Below the pieces are notes generated by a model, which saw nothing but the letters and a program-made list of their open reading frames with translations, searched no databases and had not been told where the DNA came from. Both the position numbers and the translations under genes were made by a program. Below are positions 42,495 to 50,944 of a DNA stretch of 64,000 nt, in pieces; position 1 is the first letter of the stretch, and each line of letters begins with the position of its first letter. Source of the stretch: Halomonas elongata (GTDB lineage Bacteria; Pseudomonadota; Gammaproteobacteria; Pseudomonadales; Halomonadaceae); assembly GCF_029081005.1 (NCBI RefSeq), contig NZ_JAJQTQ010000007.1, positions 1 through 64,000 of the forward strand. Reading direction: 5' to 3'.

Positions 42495-42636
42495 CCGTTC
42501 GCTTTCCCAACCAGAATTATCGAACATCGTATCCTAACCAGGTCTCGGCGCGCCAGCACAGCAGCCACCAGCTTGCGCCAGCATGATGCAGCATGTTCAA
42601 TAGGCCACCTTTTCCGCCACGGATAGCTTGCCAGTG

Positions 42637-43584
42637 ATGCTGATTCCCGTCCTCCTCGTGATTCTCGGCCTCGGCGGCCTGCTATGGAGCGCCGACCGTT
42701 TCGTCGGCGCTGCCGCCGCCACCGCCTGCCGCGCCGGCATGAGCACCATGCTGGTCGGCATGACCATCGTCTCGATCGGCACCTCGGCGCCCGAGATCGT
42801 CGTCTCGGTCATGGCCTCACTGGATGACGCGCCCAACCTGGCCATCGGCAACGCCCTGGGCTCGAACATCGCCAACATCGGCCTGGTACTGGGTATCACC
42901 GCCCTGGTCGTGCCTGTCCCCGTACGCTTCTCCATCGTACGCAAGGAACTGCCGCTGCTGCTCGGCGCCACGGGGCTGGCCGGCTATGCTCTGGCCAACG
43001 GCCAGCTCGATCGCCTCGATGGCCTGCTGCTGGTACTCCTGCTGATCTTCAGCCTGTGGTGGCTGTTTCGCGCCGATACACCGGGGGCAGCGGATACCGA
43101 CGCCGAGATCCCCGACATGTCCCTGCTGCACGCCCTGGCCTGGCTCGCCCTGACCCTGATCGTGATGGTGGCGAGTTCTCGCGCCCTGGTCTGGGGGGCC
43201 AGTGAACTGGCCCGCGCCTTCGGTATCAGCGAGCTCGTGATCGGCCTGACCATCGTCGCCATCGGCACCAGCCTGCCCGAGCTCGCCGCCTGCGTGGCCA
43301 GTGCCCTGAAGCGCCATCACGACCTGGCCATCGGCAATGTCATCGGCTCGAACCTGTTCAACATGCTCGCCGTGCTTCCCCTGCCCGCATTGATGCGCCC
43401 GGGCGCCACCGATCCCGCGGCGGCTGGACGCGACTACCCGGTGATGCTGCTGCTGACCCTGGCACTGGGCATGCTGCTACTATGGCAGCGTCACGGACAC
43501 ATCAAGCGCCTGCCGGGCGCCCTGCTGGCGCTGGTCTATCTCGCCTACCTGATCTGGCTGGGCAGCAACCAGGCCATCACCTGA
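42637..43584 (+). CDS. yrbG: Calcium/sodium antiporter family protein YrbG
   Basis: A member of the Ca2+:cation antiporter superfamily. The product (about 315 residues from the ATG at 42637) has around ten membrane segments and two inverted copies of the alpha repeat: VGMTIVSIGTSAPEIVVSVMASL with LAIGNALGSNIANIGLVLG, and IGLTIVAIGTSLPELAACVASAL with LAIGNVIGSNLFNMLAVL. Transported ions are not proven for the family in bacteria. A TTG three codons upstream (42628) is close to GGAT and could be the true start. The gene sits between mla and kds-lpt genes as in E. coli. Confidence 0.92.
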   Translation: MLIPVLLVILGLGGLLWSADRFVGAAAATACRAGMSTMLVGMTIVSIGTSAPEIVVSVMASLDDAPNLAIGNALGSNIANIGLVLGITALVVPVPVRFSIVRKELPLLLGATGLAGYALANGQLDRLDGLLLVLLLIFSLWWLFRADTPGAADTDAEIPDMSLLHALAWLALTLIVMVASSRALVWGASELARAFGISELVIGLTIVAIGTSLPELAACVASALKRHHDLAIGNVIGSNLFNMLAVLPLPALMRPGATDPAAAGRDYPVMLLLTLALGMLLLWQRHGHIKRLPGALLALVYLAYLIWLGSNQAIT

Positions 43585-43623
43585 CCCTTGAGTGAAACCC
43601 AATGACGGGCAACAATCTCTGCC

Positions 43624-44610
43624 ATGACTGACGCTACCTCTCCCTCCGCCCTGCTGCGTGCCAGCGCCACCCGCACCCTGACGCTGGAACAGCAGGCCAT
43701 CGGCGCCTTGATCGAGCATCTCGACGATGACTTCGAGCGTGCCTGCGAGCTCATTCTGGCCTGCCCGGGTCGGGTCGTGGTCACCGGCATGGGAAAGTCC
43801 GGCCACATCGGCGGCAAGATCGCCGCCACCCTGGCCAGCACCGGCACGCCGGCCTTCTTCGTCCATCCCGGCGAAGCCAGCCACGGCGATCTCGGCATGA
43901 TCACGCCGGGCGATGTGGTCCTGGCGCTGTCGCACTCGGGAGAGACCGCCGAAGTCACTGCCCTGCTGCCGCTGCTCAAGCGACTGGGAACGCCGTTGAT
44001 CAGCATGACGGGGCGCCCCGGCTCCACTCTGGGGCGTCATGCCGAGGCCCACCTCTACGCCGGCGTCGAGCGTGAAGCCTGCCCGCTCGACCTGGCCCCC
44101 ACCTCCTCGACCACCGCCGCGCTCGCACTCGGCGACGCCCTGGCCGTGGCCCTGCTCGAGACGCGGGGGTTCACCGCCGAGGATTTCGCCCTTTCACATC
44201 CCGGCGGCAGCCTTGGCAAGCGATTGCTGCTGCGGGTCTCGGACCTCATGCACCAGGGCTCCCGACTGCCCAGGGTGGCCTCCGGCAGCCCGCTGCGCGA
44301 TGCCTTGCTGGAGATCACCCGCCAGGGACTGGGCTTCACCTGTGTCGTCGACCCCGACGACGTCCTGGTCGGCGTCTACACCGATGGCGACCTGCGGCGT
44401 ACCCTCGACCAGCATGCCGATCTGACCGACCTCAAGGTCGATGACGTCATGACCGCACCGGGCAAGCGCATCTCGCCCGACATCCTGGCCGCCGAAGCCG
44501 TGCGCATCATGGAAGACAATCGCATCACCGCACTGGCCGTCGTGGACACCGACGGCCATCCGGTCGGCGCCCTGCACATGCACGACCTGCTGGCCAGCGG
44601 CGTGATCTGA
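43624..44610 (+). CDS. kdsD: Arabinose-5-phosphate isomerase KdsD
   Basis: KdsD converts ribulose-5-phosphate to arabinose-5-phosphate, the first step towards Kdo. The 328-residue product has an N-terminal SIS domain (VVVTGMGKSGHIGGKIAATLASTGTPAFFVHPGEASHGDLGM, LALSHSGETAEV, LAPTSSTTAALALGDALA) and two C-terminal CBS domains (from about LRVSDLMHQG and VDDVMTAPGKRISP). It is followed by kdsC and lptCAB in the standard order. Confidence 0.98.
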   Translation: MTDATSPSALLRASATRTLTLEQQAIGALIEHLDDDFERACELILACPGRVVVTGMGKSGHIGGKIAATLASTGTPAFFVHPGEASHGDLGMITPGDVVLALSHSGETAEVTALLPLLKRLGTPLISMTGRPGSTLGRHAEAHLYAGVEREACPLDLAPTSSTTAALALGDALAVALLETRGFTAEDFALSHPGGSLGKRLLLRVSDLMHQGSRLPRVASGSPLRDALLEITRQGLGFTCVVDPDDVLVGVYTDGDLRRTLDQHADLTDLKVDDVMTAPGKRISPDILAAEAVRIMEDNRITALAVVDTDGHPVGALHMHDLLASGVI

Positions 44611-44625
44611 ACCCAAGGAGTTGCC

Positions 44626-45186
44626 ATGCGCCACGATGATGCCCCCTCGTCCCTCCCTCAGTTGCTTGACCGCCTGCAGCAGGTACGCCTGCTGGCACTG
44701 GATGTAGACGGCGTGCTCACCGACGGACGACTCTACTTCCAGGCCGACGGCGACGAGATCAAGACCTTTCACACCCTGGACGGCCACGGCATCAAGCTGG
44801 TGCAAGGCGCCGGCATCGAGGTGGCGCTGATCACGGGCCGCGACTCGCCGATGGTCAGCCGCCGCGCCGCTGCGCTCGGCATCTCCCATCTCCATCAGGG
44901 CATCTCGCGCAAGCTTCCCGTGCTGCAACAACTCTGCGCGCGACTCGAGATCGAGCTCGACCAGGTCGCCTACTGCGGCGACGACATGCCCGACCTGGCG
45001 GCCATCCACCAGGCCGGCGTCGGCATCAGCGTGCCCGGCGCACCATGCTATATCCGCCGGCACGCCGACTGGGTCACCGATCGGGCCGGCGGGCACGGCG
45101 CGGTTCGCGAGATCTGCGACGCCCTGCTGCAGGCCCAGGGGCAATGGGACGCCGTGCTCGACACCTATCTGAACGATCGGGCCTGA
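44626..45186 (+). CDS. kdsC: 3-deoxy-D-manno-octulosonate 8-phosphate phosphatase KdsC
   Basis: KdsC dephosphorylates Kdo-8-phosphate to free Kdo. The 186-residue HAD-family protein has the nucleophile motif LALDVDGVLTDGRLYF, ALITGRDSPMVSRRAAALGI and the metal-binding CGDDMPDLAAIHQAG. It lacks a cap domain, as is typical for this tetrameric C0 subfamily. It lies 15 bp after kdsD and 4 bp before lptC. Confidence 0.98.
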   Translation: MRHDDAPSSLPQLLDRLQQVRLLALDVDGVLTDGRLYFQADGDEIKTFHTLDGHGIKLVQGAGIEVALITGRDSPMVSRRAAALGISHLHQGISRKLPVLQQLCARLEIELDQVAYCGDDMPDLAAIHQAGVGISVPGAPCYIRRHADWVTDRAGGHGAVREICDALLQAQGQWDAVLDTYLNDRA

Positions 45187-45190
45187 TCCC

Positions 45191-45775
45191 ATGCGTCTAG
45201 CGCGCCCCGGTTTTCGCACCTGGCTGCTGTTGCTCCTACTGATTCTGGGCGGCGGCCTGGCCCTGCTCGATTCGCGCGAAACCGATGCCCCCGGTCCGGT
45301 GCCGCAGGATGCCGCCGGCGAACCGGACTACTATCTGGAAGATGTCGAGGCGACACGTTTCGATGCCGAGGGCCGCCCCCATCAGCACCTCGTCACGCCT
45401 CGCCTGGTGCACACGCCCATCGACGACGTCACGCGCCTGGAACGTCCCGTTGTCAGACTCCGCGACGATGATGGCCGGCGCTGGTTCGCCCGAGCCGAAC
45501 AGGGCCGCCTGGAAACCGGCGGCAACCCCCTGGTGCTCAACGATGACGTTCACCTCGAAGCGCCCGAGGAGCGCTGGCACCTGACCACTCGGACACTGCA
45601 CTACGATGCCGACACCGGCCATGCCTGGAGCGAGACGCCGGCCACCCTCAGCCAGCCCCCTCAATCGTTGCGAGGCGACCACTTCGACGCCTGGCTTCAT
45701 GACAATCGCGCTCGACTGACCGACAATGTCCGCGGCCATCATCCGCCGGCAACCGACGAGGACCCCGAGCCATGA
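45191..45775 (+). CDS. lptC: LPS export protein LptC
   Basis: LptC is anchored in the inner membrane and passes LPS from LptBFG to the LptA bridge. The 194-residue product has one N-terminal membrane helix (TWLLLLLLILGGGLALLD) and a periplasmic beta-jellyroll with YYLEDVEATRFDAEGRPHQHL and WFARAEQGRLETGGNPLVLNDDVHLE. It overlaps lptA by 4 bp. Confidence 0.95.
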   Translation: MRLARPGFRTWLLLLLLILGGGLALLDSRETDAPGPVPQDAAGEPDYYLEDVEATRFDAEGRPHQHLVTPRLVHTPIDDVTRLERPVVRLRDDDGRRWFARAEQGRLETGGNPLVLNDDVHLEAPEERWHLTTRTLHYDADTGHAWSETPATLSQPPQSLRGDHFDAWLHDNRARLTDNVRGHHPPATDEDPEP

Positions 45776-46302
45776 CGCGACAGTCCCTCGCCCCCCTGCT
45801 GGGCCTGACACTGACCATGCTGACGCTTGCTGCCCCCCCGGCACTGGCGCTGGAAGGCGACGCCAGCGCGCCGATTCAGGTCGAAGCCGACCGACTGGAT
45901 CTCGACGACCGTGCCGGCACCGCCGTCTATCAGGGCGACGTCAGCATCCAGCAAGGCAGCATGCGCCTGACCGGTGCACGGGTGGAAATCCGCCGCAACG
46001 ACGACGGCCAGTTGAGCCAGGCCATCGCCACCGGCGAGCGTGCCTACATCGAACAGAAACCCGCCCCCGACGAACCGCTGGTGCGCGGCTGGGGGCAACG
46101 CATCGTCTACCATGTGGCCGAGCGTCGCATGGAGCTCGTCGATCAAGCCGAACTCCACCAGGGTGGTGACACCTTCGACGGGGGCTATCTGGAGTATTTC
46201 CTCGACCGTCGCGTGGTCCAGGCGCGCTCCTCCGCCGAGGGCGTCGAGGGCAATCAGCGGGTACGCATGACCCTGGAACCCGAGCAGCAGGACTCTCAAT
46301 GA
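45772..46302 (+). CDS. lptA: LPS transport periplasmic protein LptA
   Basis: LptA oligomerises to form the periplasmic bridge that carries LPS to LptDE. The 176-residue product has a signal peptide ending APPALALEG and the OstA-type fold ([40 protein letters not shown]). It overlaps lptC and lptB by 4 bp each, indicating coupled translation of the export module. Confidence 0.97.
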   Translation: MTRQSLAPLLGLTLTMLTLAAPPALALEGDASAPIQVEADRLDLDDRAGTAVYQGDVSIQQGSMRLTGARVEIRRNDDGQLSQAIATGERAYIEQKPAPDEPLVRGWGQRIVYHVAERRMELVDQAELHQGGDTFDGGYLEYFLDRRVVQARSSAEGVEGNQRVRMTLEPEQQDSQ

Positions 46303-47024
46303 AGACGCTCCATGCCCGTCATCTGGCCAAGAGCTACAAGCGCCGCCGCGTGGTCCACGACATCAGCCTGGAGATCGGCCAGGGACATATCATCGGCCTG
46401 CTTGGCCCCAATGGGGCCGGCAAGACCACCTCCTTCTACATGATCGTGGGCCTGGTCCGCGCCGATGCAGGACAGGTCGCCATCGACGATCGAGACCTGT
46501 CCGACGCCGCCATGCACGAGCGCGCCCACGCCGGCATCGGCTACCTGCCCCAGGAAGCCTCGATCTTTCGCAAGTTGAGCGTGGCCGACAACATCATGGC
46601 CATCCTCGAGACGCGCAAGGACCTCGATCGTGCCGGCCGCCGAGCCCGTCTCGAATCGCTGCTGGAAGACTTCCACGTCACCCACATCCGTGACAACGCC
46701 GGCATGACCCTGTCCGGTGGCGAACGACGTCGAGTGGAAATCGCACGCGCCCTGGCGACCGAGCCCGACTTCATCCTGCTGGACGAACCCTTCGCGGGCG
46801 TGGACCCGATTTCGGTCGGCGAGATCAAGGACATCATCCGCCAGCTCAAGGCGCGCGGGATCGGCGTACTGATCACCGATCACAACGTCCGCGAGACGCT
46901 CGACATCTGCGACGGCGCCTACATCGTCGGCGACGGCCAGATCATCGCCGAGGGCAACGCCGAGGCAATCCTCGCCAACCAGCGGGTACGCGACGTCTAT
47001 CTGGGCCAGGACTTCCGGCTCTGA
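46299..47024 (+). CDS. lptB: LPS export ATPase LptB
   Basis: LptB powers LPS extraction from the inner membrane with LptFG. The 241-residue ABC ATPase has Walker [21 protein letters not shown], the Q-loop region [14 protein letters not shown], signature [16 protein letters not shown] and Walker [17 protein letters not shown]. LptF and LptG are not in the window. A short inverted repeat follows, then 182 bp before rpoN. Confidence 0.98.
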   Translation: MKTLHARHLAKSYKRRRVVHDISLEIGQGHIIGLLGPNGAGKTTSFYMIVGLVRADAGQVAIDDRDLSDAAMHERAHAGIGYLPQEASIFRKLSVADNIMAILETRKDLDRAGRRARLESLLEDFHVTHIRDNAGMTLSGGERRRVEIARALATEPDFILLDEPFAGVDPISVGEIKDIIRQLKARGIGVLITDHNVRETLDICDGAYIVGDGQIIAEGNAEAILANQRVRDVYLGQDFRL

Positions 47025-47029
47025 GCCGC

Positions 47030-47047
47030 TTCCTGTCGAGACAGGAA
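47030..47047 (+). terminator. Short hairpin after lptB
   Basis: TTCCTGTC / GACAGGAA (47030-47037 and 47040-47047) form an 8-bp inverted repeat six bases after the lptB stop. There is no T tract, so it is more likely a weak terminator or a stabilising 3' stem. Confidence 0.4.
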
Positions 47048-47096
47048 ACTCCCCCGGGAATCACAACAAGCTGATATAAGAGTTACTTTATCGACA

Positions 47097-47130
47097 AGGC
47101 ATGAAAATTGCCAATGGCATGATAATTGCT
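47097..47130 (+). promoter_or_regulatory. Two tandem sigma-54 promoter motifs upstream of rpoN
   Basis: TGGCATG-ATAA-TTGCT (47115-47130) matches the -24/-12 consensus TGGCACG-N4-TTGCW with one mismatch and exact spacing. Immediately upstream, AGGCATG-AAAA-TTGCC (47097-47112) has the same layout. The two 14-bp cores GGCATGAAAATTGC and GGCATGATAATTGC differ by one base and are offset by 18 bp. They lie about 80-110 bp before the rpoN start. RNA polymerase-sigma-54 bound here could activate or block rpoN transcription. Confidence 0.6.
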
Positions 47131-47212
47131 TGAAACAAGGCTTGCATGCGTGGATTCAGCGGACTAGGGTGGGGTTTTCTCGCACGTTGAGCGGATCTCT
47201 TTTCCTATGGCC

Positions 47213-48628
47213 ATGAAGGCTTCCCTGCAACTGCGGCTCGGCACCCAGCTGACCATGACGCCTCAACTGCAGCAGGCCATCGCCCTGTTGCAGCTTTCCA
47301 CCCTCGATCTTCGTCAGGAAGTCCAGCAGGCCCTGGAATCCAATCCCATGCTGGAGCTCGACGATGACTTCGGCGAACAGGCGGTCGGCGACGCTCCCGA
47401 GGATGACTGGGCCAGCGAGATTCCCGATGAATTGACCGTCGACAGCGACTGGTCGGATACCTATCAGGATGCCGGACTGGGAAGCCTGGGAGGCACCGGT
47501 AGCGGCGAAGCCCCCGACTTCGAGCGCCAGGCGGCCGGCCAGAGCCTACAGGGACACCTGGCCTGGCAACTGGCCATGAGCGGCCTGGATGAGCGTGCCT
47601 CGCGTATCGCCGAAAGCCTGATCGACGCGGTGAACGACGATGGCTACCTGGACCAGCCCCTGGACGAGATTCGCGATGGCCTGCGTGCCCAGGGCCTGGA
47701 CGGGCTATCCAGTCGCGAGGTCGAAACCGTGCTGCTGCGGGTACAGCAATTCGATCCCACCGGCGTCTTCGCGCGCGACCTGCGGGAATGCCTGATGCTA
47801 CAGCTCGCGACCCTGCCCCAGGACACTCCCCGGCTCCCGCAGGCTCGGCGCCTGGCCCGCCAATTCCTCGAAGCCCTGGCCGGCGATGACCGACGCCTGC
47901 TGAAGCGACGCCTCGGCCTCGACGATGAGGCCCTCGACGAGGCGATCGCCTTGATCCGGGGGCTCGACCCCCGCCCAGGCAGCGCCTTCGCCCGCGAAAG
48001 CGACGACTATGTCATTCCCGACCTGGTCGCCCGACGCACCGAAGACGGCTGGCAGGTCGAGCTCAATCCCGAGGCCATGCCACGCCTGCGCATTCAGCCC
48101 GACTATGCCGCCTTGATCCGACGCGCCGACAAGAGCCAGGACAACCAGTTTCTCAAGGACAACCTGCAGGAAGCACGCTGGCTGCTCAAGAGCCTTGCCA
48201 GCCGCAACGACACCCTGCTCAGGGTCGGCCGCGAGATCATGGTCCGCCAGCTGGATTTCCTGGAGCACGGCGAGGAAGCCATGAAACCGCTCATCCTGGC
48301 CGACGTTGCCCAGGCCGTGGAGATGCACGAATCGACCATTTCACGGGTGACCACCCAGAAATACATCCACACACCGCGCGGCGTGTTCGAGCTCAAGTAT
48401 TTCTTCTCCAGTCATGTCGGCGGTGGCGATGATGCGCACTCCAGCACCGCCATCCGCGCCCGGATCCGCAAGCTCATCCAGGAGGAATCGGCACGCAAGC
48501 CGCTCTCCGACAACAAGCTCGTCAGCCTGCTCGCCGAGGAAGGGATCGACGTGGCGCGGCGGACAGTGGCCAAGTATCGCGAATCGATGAGCATCCCCTC
48601 CTCGAGCCAACGCAAGCGCCTTCGCTGA
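47213..48628 (+). CDS. rpoN: RNA polymerase sigma-54 factor RpoN
   Basis: RpoN directs RNA polymerase to -24/-12 promoters and needs AAA+ activators. The 471-residue product starts MKASLQLRLGTQLTMTPQLQQAIALLQLSTLDLRQEVQQALESNPMLE (activator-interacting region I). An acidic region II follows, then the core-binding domain, and the RpoN box ARRTVAKYRE near the C-terminus. The ATG at 47213 matches the family N-terminus; an ATG two codons upstream (47207) is equally accessible. It is followed by hpf-ptsN-rapZ-ptsO, the classic sigma-54 operon. Confidence 0.98.
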   Translation: MKASLQLRLGTQLTMTPQLQQAIALLQLSTLDLRQEVQQALESNPMLELDDDFGEQAVGDAPEDDWASEIPDELTVDSDWSDTYQDAGLGSLGGTGSGEAPDFERQAAGQSLQGHLAWQLAMSGLDERASRIAESLIDAVNDDGYLDQPLDEIRDGLRAQGLDGLSSREVETVLLRVQQFDPTGVFARDLRECLMLQLATLPQDTPRLPQARRLARQFLEALAGDDRRLLKRRLGLDDEALDEAIALIRGLDPRPGSAFARESDDYVIPDLVARRTEDGWQVELNPEAMPRLRIQPDYAALIRRADKSQDNQFLKDNLQEARWLLKSLASRNDTLLRVGREIMVRQLDFLEHGEEAMKPLILADVAQAVEMHESTISRVTTQKYIHTPRGVFELKYFFSSHVGGGDDAHSSTAIRARIRKLIQEESARKPLSDNKLVSLLAEEGIDVARRTVAKYRESMSIPSSSQRKRLR

Positions 48629-48728
48629 GCGTTTACGCCGGGGCCCCACGACGGCGTCGCACAGGGGGTTTGCTCGACTCCAAAAAGGGTTACAATCGAG
48701 GCACAACCCAAGGAGCAAGGAGCGTGTC

Positions 48729-49040
48729 ATGCAAGTCAACCTCACCGGCCATCATGTGGAATTGACCGACGCCCTGCGTGACTATGTCCAAGAGAAGCTC
48801 GCGCGCCTCGAACGTCATTACGACAACATCACTACCGTGCAAGTCACGCTCTCCGTGGAGAAAGAACGTCAACAGGCTGCCTGTACCCTGCATGCTGCCG
48901 GTGCCGACCTGCATGCCGAAGCGATGGACGGCGACATGTACGCTGCCATCGATGCCCTCGCCGACAAGCTCGATCGCCAGTTGGTGAAACACAAGGAAAA
49001 ATCCCAGGCGCGCGCCCAGGGCGCCGCCGGCGCACGCTGA
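48729..49040 (+). CDS. hpf: Ribosome hibernation-promoting factor HPF (short form)
   Basis: HPF binds the 30S decoding centre and promotes inactive 100S ribosome dimers in stationary phase. The 103-residue product is the short form: MQVNLTGHHVELTDALRDYVQEKLARLERHYDNIT, then the RaiA-type fold with DLHAEAMDGDMYAAIDALADKLDRQL, KHK motif. A GGTTACAAT box (TACAAT at 48691-48696) about 30 bp upstream may be a -10 for a separate promoter, with no ideal -35. AAGGAG precedes the ATG. Confidence 0.97.
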   Translation: MQVNLTGHHVELTDALRDYVQEKLARLERHYDNITTVQVTLSVEKERQQAACTLHAAGADLHAEAMDGDMYAAIDALADKLDRQLVKHKEKSQARAQGAAGAR

Positions 49041-49046
49041 CCCGTC

Positions 49047-49526
49047 ATGACTCTGGAAACTATCCTTCCCCCCGAGCGCACCCTTTTCGATGTTCCCGGG
49101 GGGAGCAAAAAGCGCGTACTGGAATTCTTCAGCACCTTCATCGCTCAGAACACACCCAGCCTCGACAGTCAGGAGGTCTTCAGCCGCCTGATCGGTCGCG
49201 AGCGTCTGGGCAGCACGGGCATCGGGCACGGGGTAGCCATCCCCCACTCCCGTAACCCGCACTGCAAGGCCCCCATCGCCGGCTTTCTGAAGCTCGCCGA
49301 CCCGATCGACTTCGATGCGGTCGACGGCGACCCCGTCGATCTGGTGTTCGTGCTGCTGGTTCCCGAGCAGGCCGACGACGCCCACCTGGCTCTACTGGGC
49401 CAGGTCGCCGCCGTGATGAATGACGCCGACACACGCAATGCCCTGCGTCGCGCCGATAGCCAGCATGCCCTGCACGAGCGACTCATCGAGGCAATACGCC
49501 GACAGGCGCCGGCCGAGCACGACTGA
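49047..49526 (+). CDS. ptsN: Nitrogen-related PTS enzyme IIA (PtsN)
   Basis: PtsN is the terminal phospho-acceptor of the nitrogen PTS and regulates potassium and phosphate responses through protein contacts. The 159-residue product is a PTS EIIA type-2 domain with the phosphorylated histidine in GHGVAIPHSRN (His67), and VDLVFVLLVPEQADDAHLALLGQVA. It lies 6 bp after hpf and feeds into the same operon as its phosphodonor NPr (ptsO). Confidence 0.98.
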   Translation: MTLETILPPERTLFDVPGGSKKRVLEFFSTFIAQNTPSLDSQEVFSRLIGRERLGSTGIGHGVAIPHSRNPHCKAPIAGFLKLADPIDFDAVDGDPVDLVFVLLVPEQADDAHLALLGQVAAVMNDADTRNALRRADSQHALHERLIEAIRRQAPAEHD

Positions 49527-49578
49527 CGGAACCAATACCCGGGGCCTTCCGGCCAGCTACTCGACCAGGAGATCCGCC

Positions 49579-50508
49579 ATGCAGATCGTGATCATCAGCG
49601 GCCGTTCGGGCTCGGGGAAGTCGATCGCCCTGCAGGCGCTGGAGGATCTCGGCTTCTACGCCATCGACAACCTGCCGGCCATGCTGCTCGGCTCACTGGT
49701 GGATGAGCTGCACGATGCCCAAGCACACAGTTCCATCGCCGTCAGCATCGATGCCCGCAACCTGCCGCATGCCCTGCAACGCTTCCCGACGCTACTCCAT
49801 GAGCTGCGCGACCGGAAAGTCCAGTGCCAGGTGGTCTATCTCACCACCGACGCACGCATCCTGCTCGAGCGCTACTCGGCCACTCGACGCCGCCATCCAC
49901 TGACCCGCAACAACCGGATGACGCTGGCCGAGGCCATCGACCAGGAGGAGGCCTCCCTGGCGGAAATCCGCGATCTCGCCGACCTGGTGATCGATACCTC
50001 CCGTCTCTCGGTGCATGATCTACGGGGCCGCATCGCCGACCAGGTGGCCGAGCGCGGACAGGAAGCCCTGGCCCTGACCATCGAATCCTTCGGCTTCAAG
50101 CGCGGCGTTCCGCTCGACGCCGACATCGTCTTCGACGCACGCTGCCTGCCGAATCCTTATTGGGACCCTTCACTGCGCGATGCCACCGGGCGTGACTCGA
50201 GCGTCATCGCGTTTCTCGACGGCTATCCGATGGTCGACGAGATGCGTCGGGACATCCTCGCCTGGGTAGAGCGCTGGCTACCCCGCTACCTGGCCAGCCA
50301 GCGCAGTTACCTCACCGTGGCCATCGGTTGCACCGGTGGCCAGCATCGTTCGGTCTACCTGGCCGAACGCCTGGCCCACGACCTTGCCGTTCAGCAACCC
50401 AGCGTTCGCCTGCGTCATCGTGAACTGGGCATTCATCTCAGCCGCCTCCCCTCGGAAACGACGTCCTCAACCGAACAAGACGATCACGACCACGAAAAGG
50501 AACCCTGA
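49579..50508 (+). CDS. rapZ: RNase adapter protein RapZ
   Basis: RapZ is a nucleotide-binding protein which in E. coli guides RNase E to the small RNA GlmZ, linking amino-sugar supply to envelope synthesis. The 309-residue product has Walker A GRSGSGKSIALQALEDLGFYAIDNLP at residues 8-33. It also has VVYLTTDARILLERYSATRRRHPL and the C-terminal domain with AIGCTGGQHRSVYLAERLA. A D- and H-rich tail makes it about 25 residues longer than the 284-residue E. coli protein. The ATG at 49579 lies 53 bp after ptsN. Confidence 0.96.
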   Translation: MQIVIISGRSGSGKSIALQALEDLGFYAIDNLPAMLLGSLVDELHDAQAHSSIAVSIDARNLPHALQRFPTLLHELRDRKVQCQVVYLTTDARILLERYSATRRRHPLTRNNRMTLAEAIDQEEASLAEIRDLADLVIDTSRLSVHDLRGRIADQVAERGQEALALTIESFGFKRGVPLDADIVFDARCLPNPYWDPSLRDATGRDSSVIAFLDGYPMVDEMRRDILAWVERWLPRYLASQRSYLTVAIGCTGGQHRSVYLAERLAHDLAVQQPSVRLRHRELGIHLSRLPSETTSSTEQDDHDHEKEP

Positions 50509-50512
50509 GTCC

Positions 50513-50782
50513 GTGCCGAGTCGAAAGCTCACCCTGACCAACAAGCGCGGCCTGCACGCCCGCGCCGCCACCCGCCTGGTCCAGTGCTGTCAGCCCTATA
50601 ACGCCACCGTCACCGTCACCCACGGCGGCCAGACGGCCGACGCCGGCAACATCATGTCGCTGCTGATGCTCGCCGCCCCCTGCGGCACCGAATTGCTCGT
50701 GGAAGCCGAAGGCGATGACGGCGACACCGTCCTGGATGCGCTGGAGGAACTGTTCGAAGCCAGGTTCGACGAAGAAGCCTGA
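50513..50782 (+). CDS. ptsO: Nitrogen PTS phosphocarrier NPr (PtsO)
   Basis: NPr is an HPr-like carrier that passes phosphate from EI-Ntr (PtsP) to PtsN. The 89-residue product has the active histidine in NKRGLHARAATRLVQ (His15) and the regulatory serine region in DAGNIMSLLMLAAPCGTELLVEAEGDD. The start is a GTG at 50513, four bases after the rapZ stop, with AAGGA upstream. It ends the rpoN operon, directly abutting a heptamer repeat element. Confidence 0.96.
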   Translation: MPSRKLTLTNKRGLHARAATRLVQCCQPYNATVTVTHGGQTADAGNIMSLLMLAAPCGTELLVEAEGDDGDTVLDALEELFEARFDEEA

Positions 50783-50783
50783 C

Positions 50784-50944
50784 AGCTGGAAGCTGGAAGC
50801 TGGAAGCTGGAAGCTGGAAGCTGGAAGACACCATGAACCCCGAAGTCGTGGTGTCAAGGTTTTTCTTACAGCTTCCAGGCGCGAAGCGCCGCTCTTCCAG
50901 CTTCAAGCTTAAGCCCGGCGAAGCCGGGCCGGGCGAAGCCCGGC
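50784..50944. repeat. Heptamer repeat element between ptsO and pmbA (copy 3 of 4)
   Basis: Five exact GGAAGCT heptamers (50788-50822) start right after the ptsO stop. A core follows with the stem GACACCA / TGGTGTC and then AAGGTTTTTC, which resembles an intrinsic terminator. The right half carries inverted heptamers (AGCTTCC, and TTCCAGCTTCAAGCTT) around the hairpin GGCGC-GAA-GCGCC (50877-50889). GC-rich inverted repeats (AGCCCGGC-GAA-GCCGGGC and CGGGCGAAGCCCG) reach the pmbA stop codon. The whole gap between two convergent genes is this element. Confidence 0.8.
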
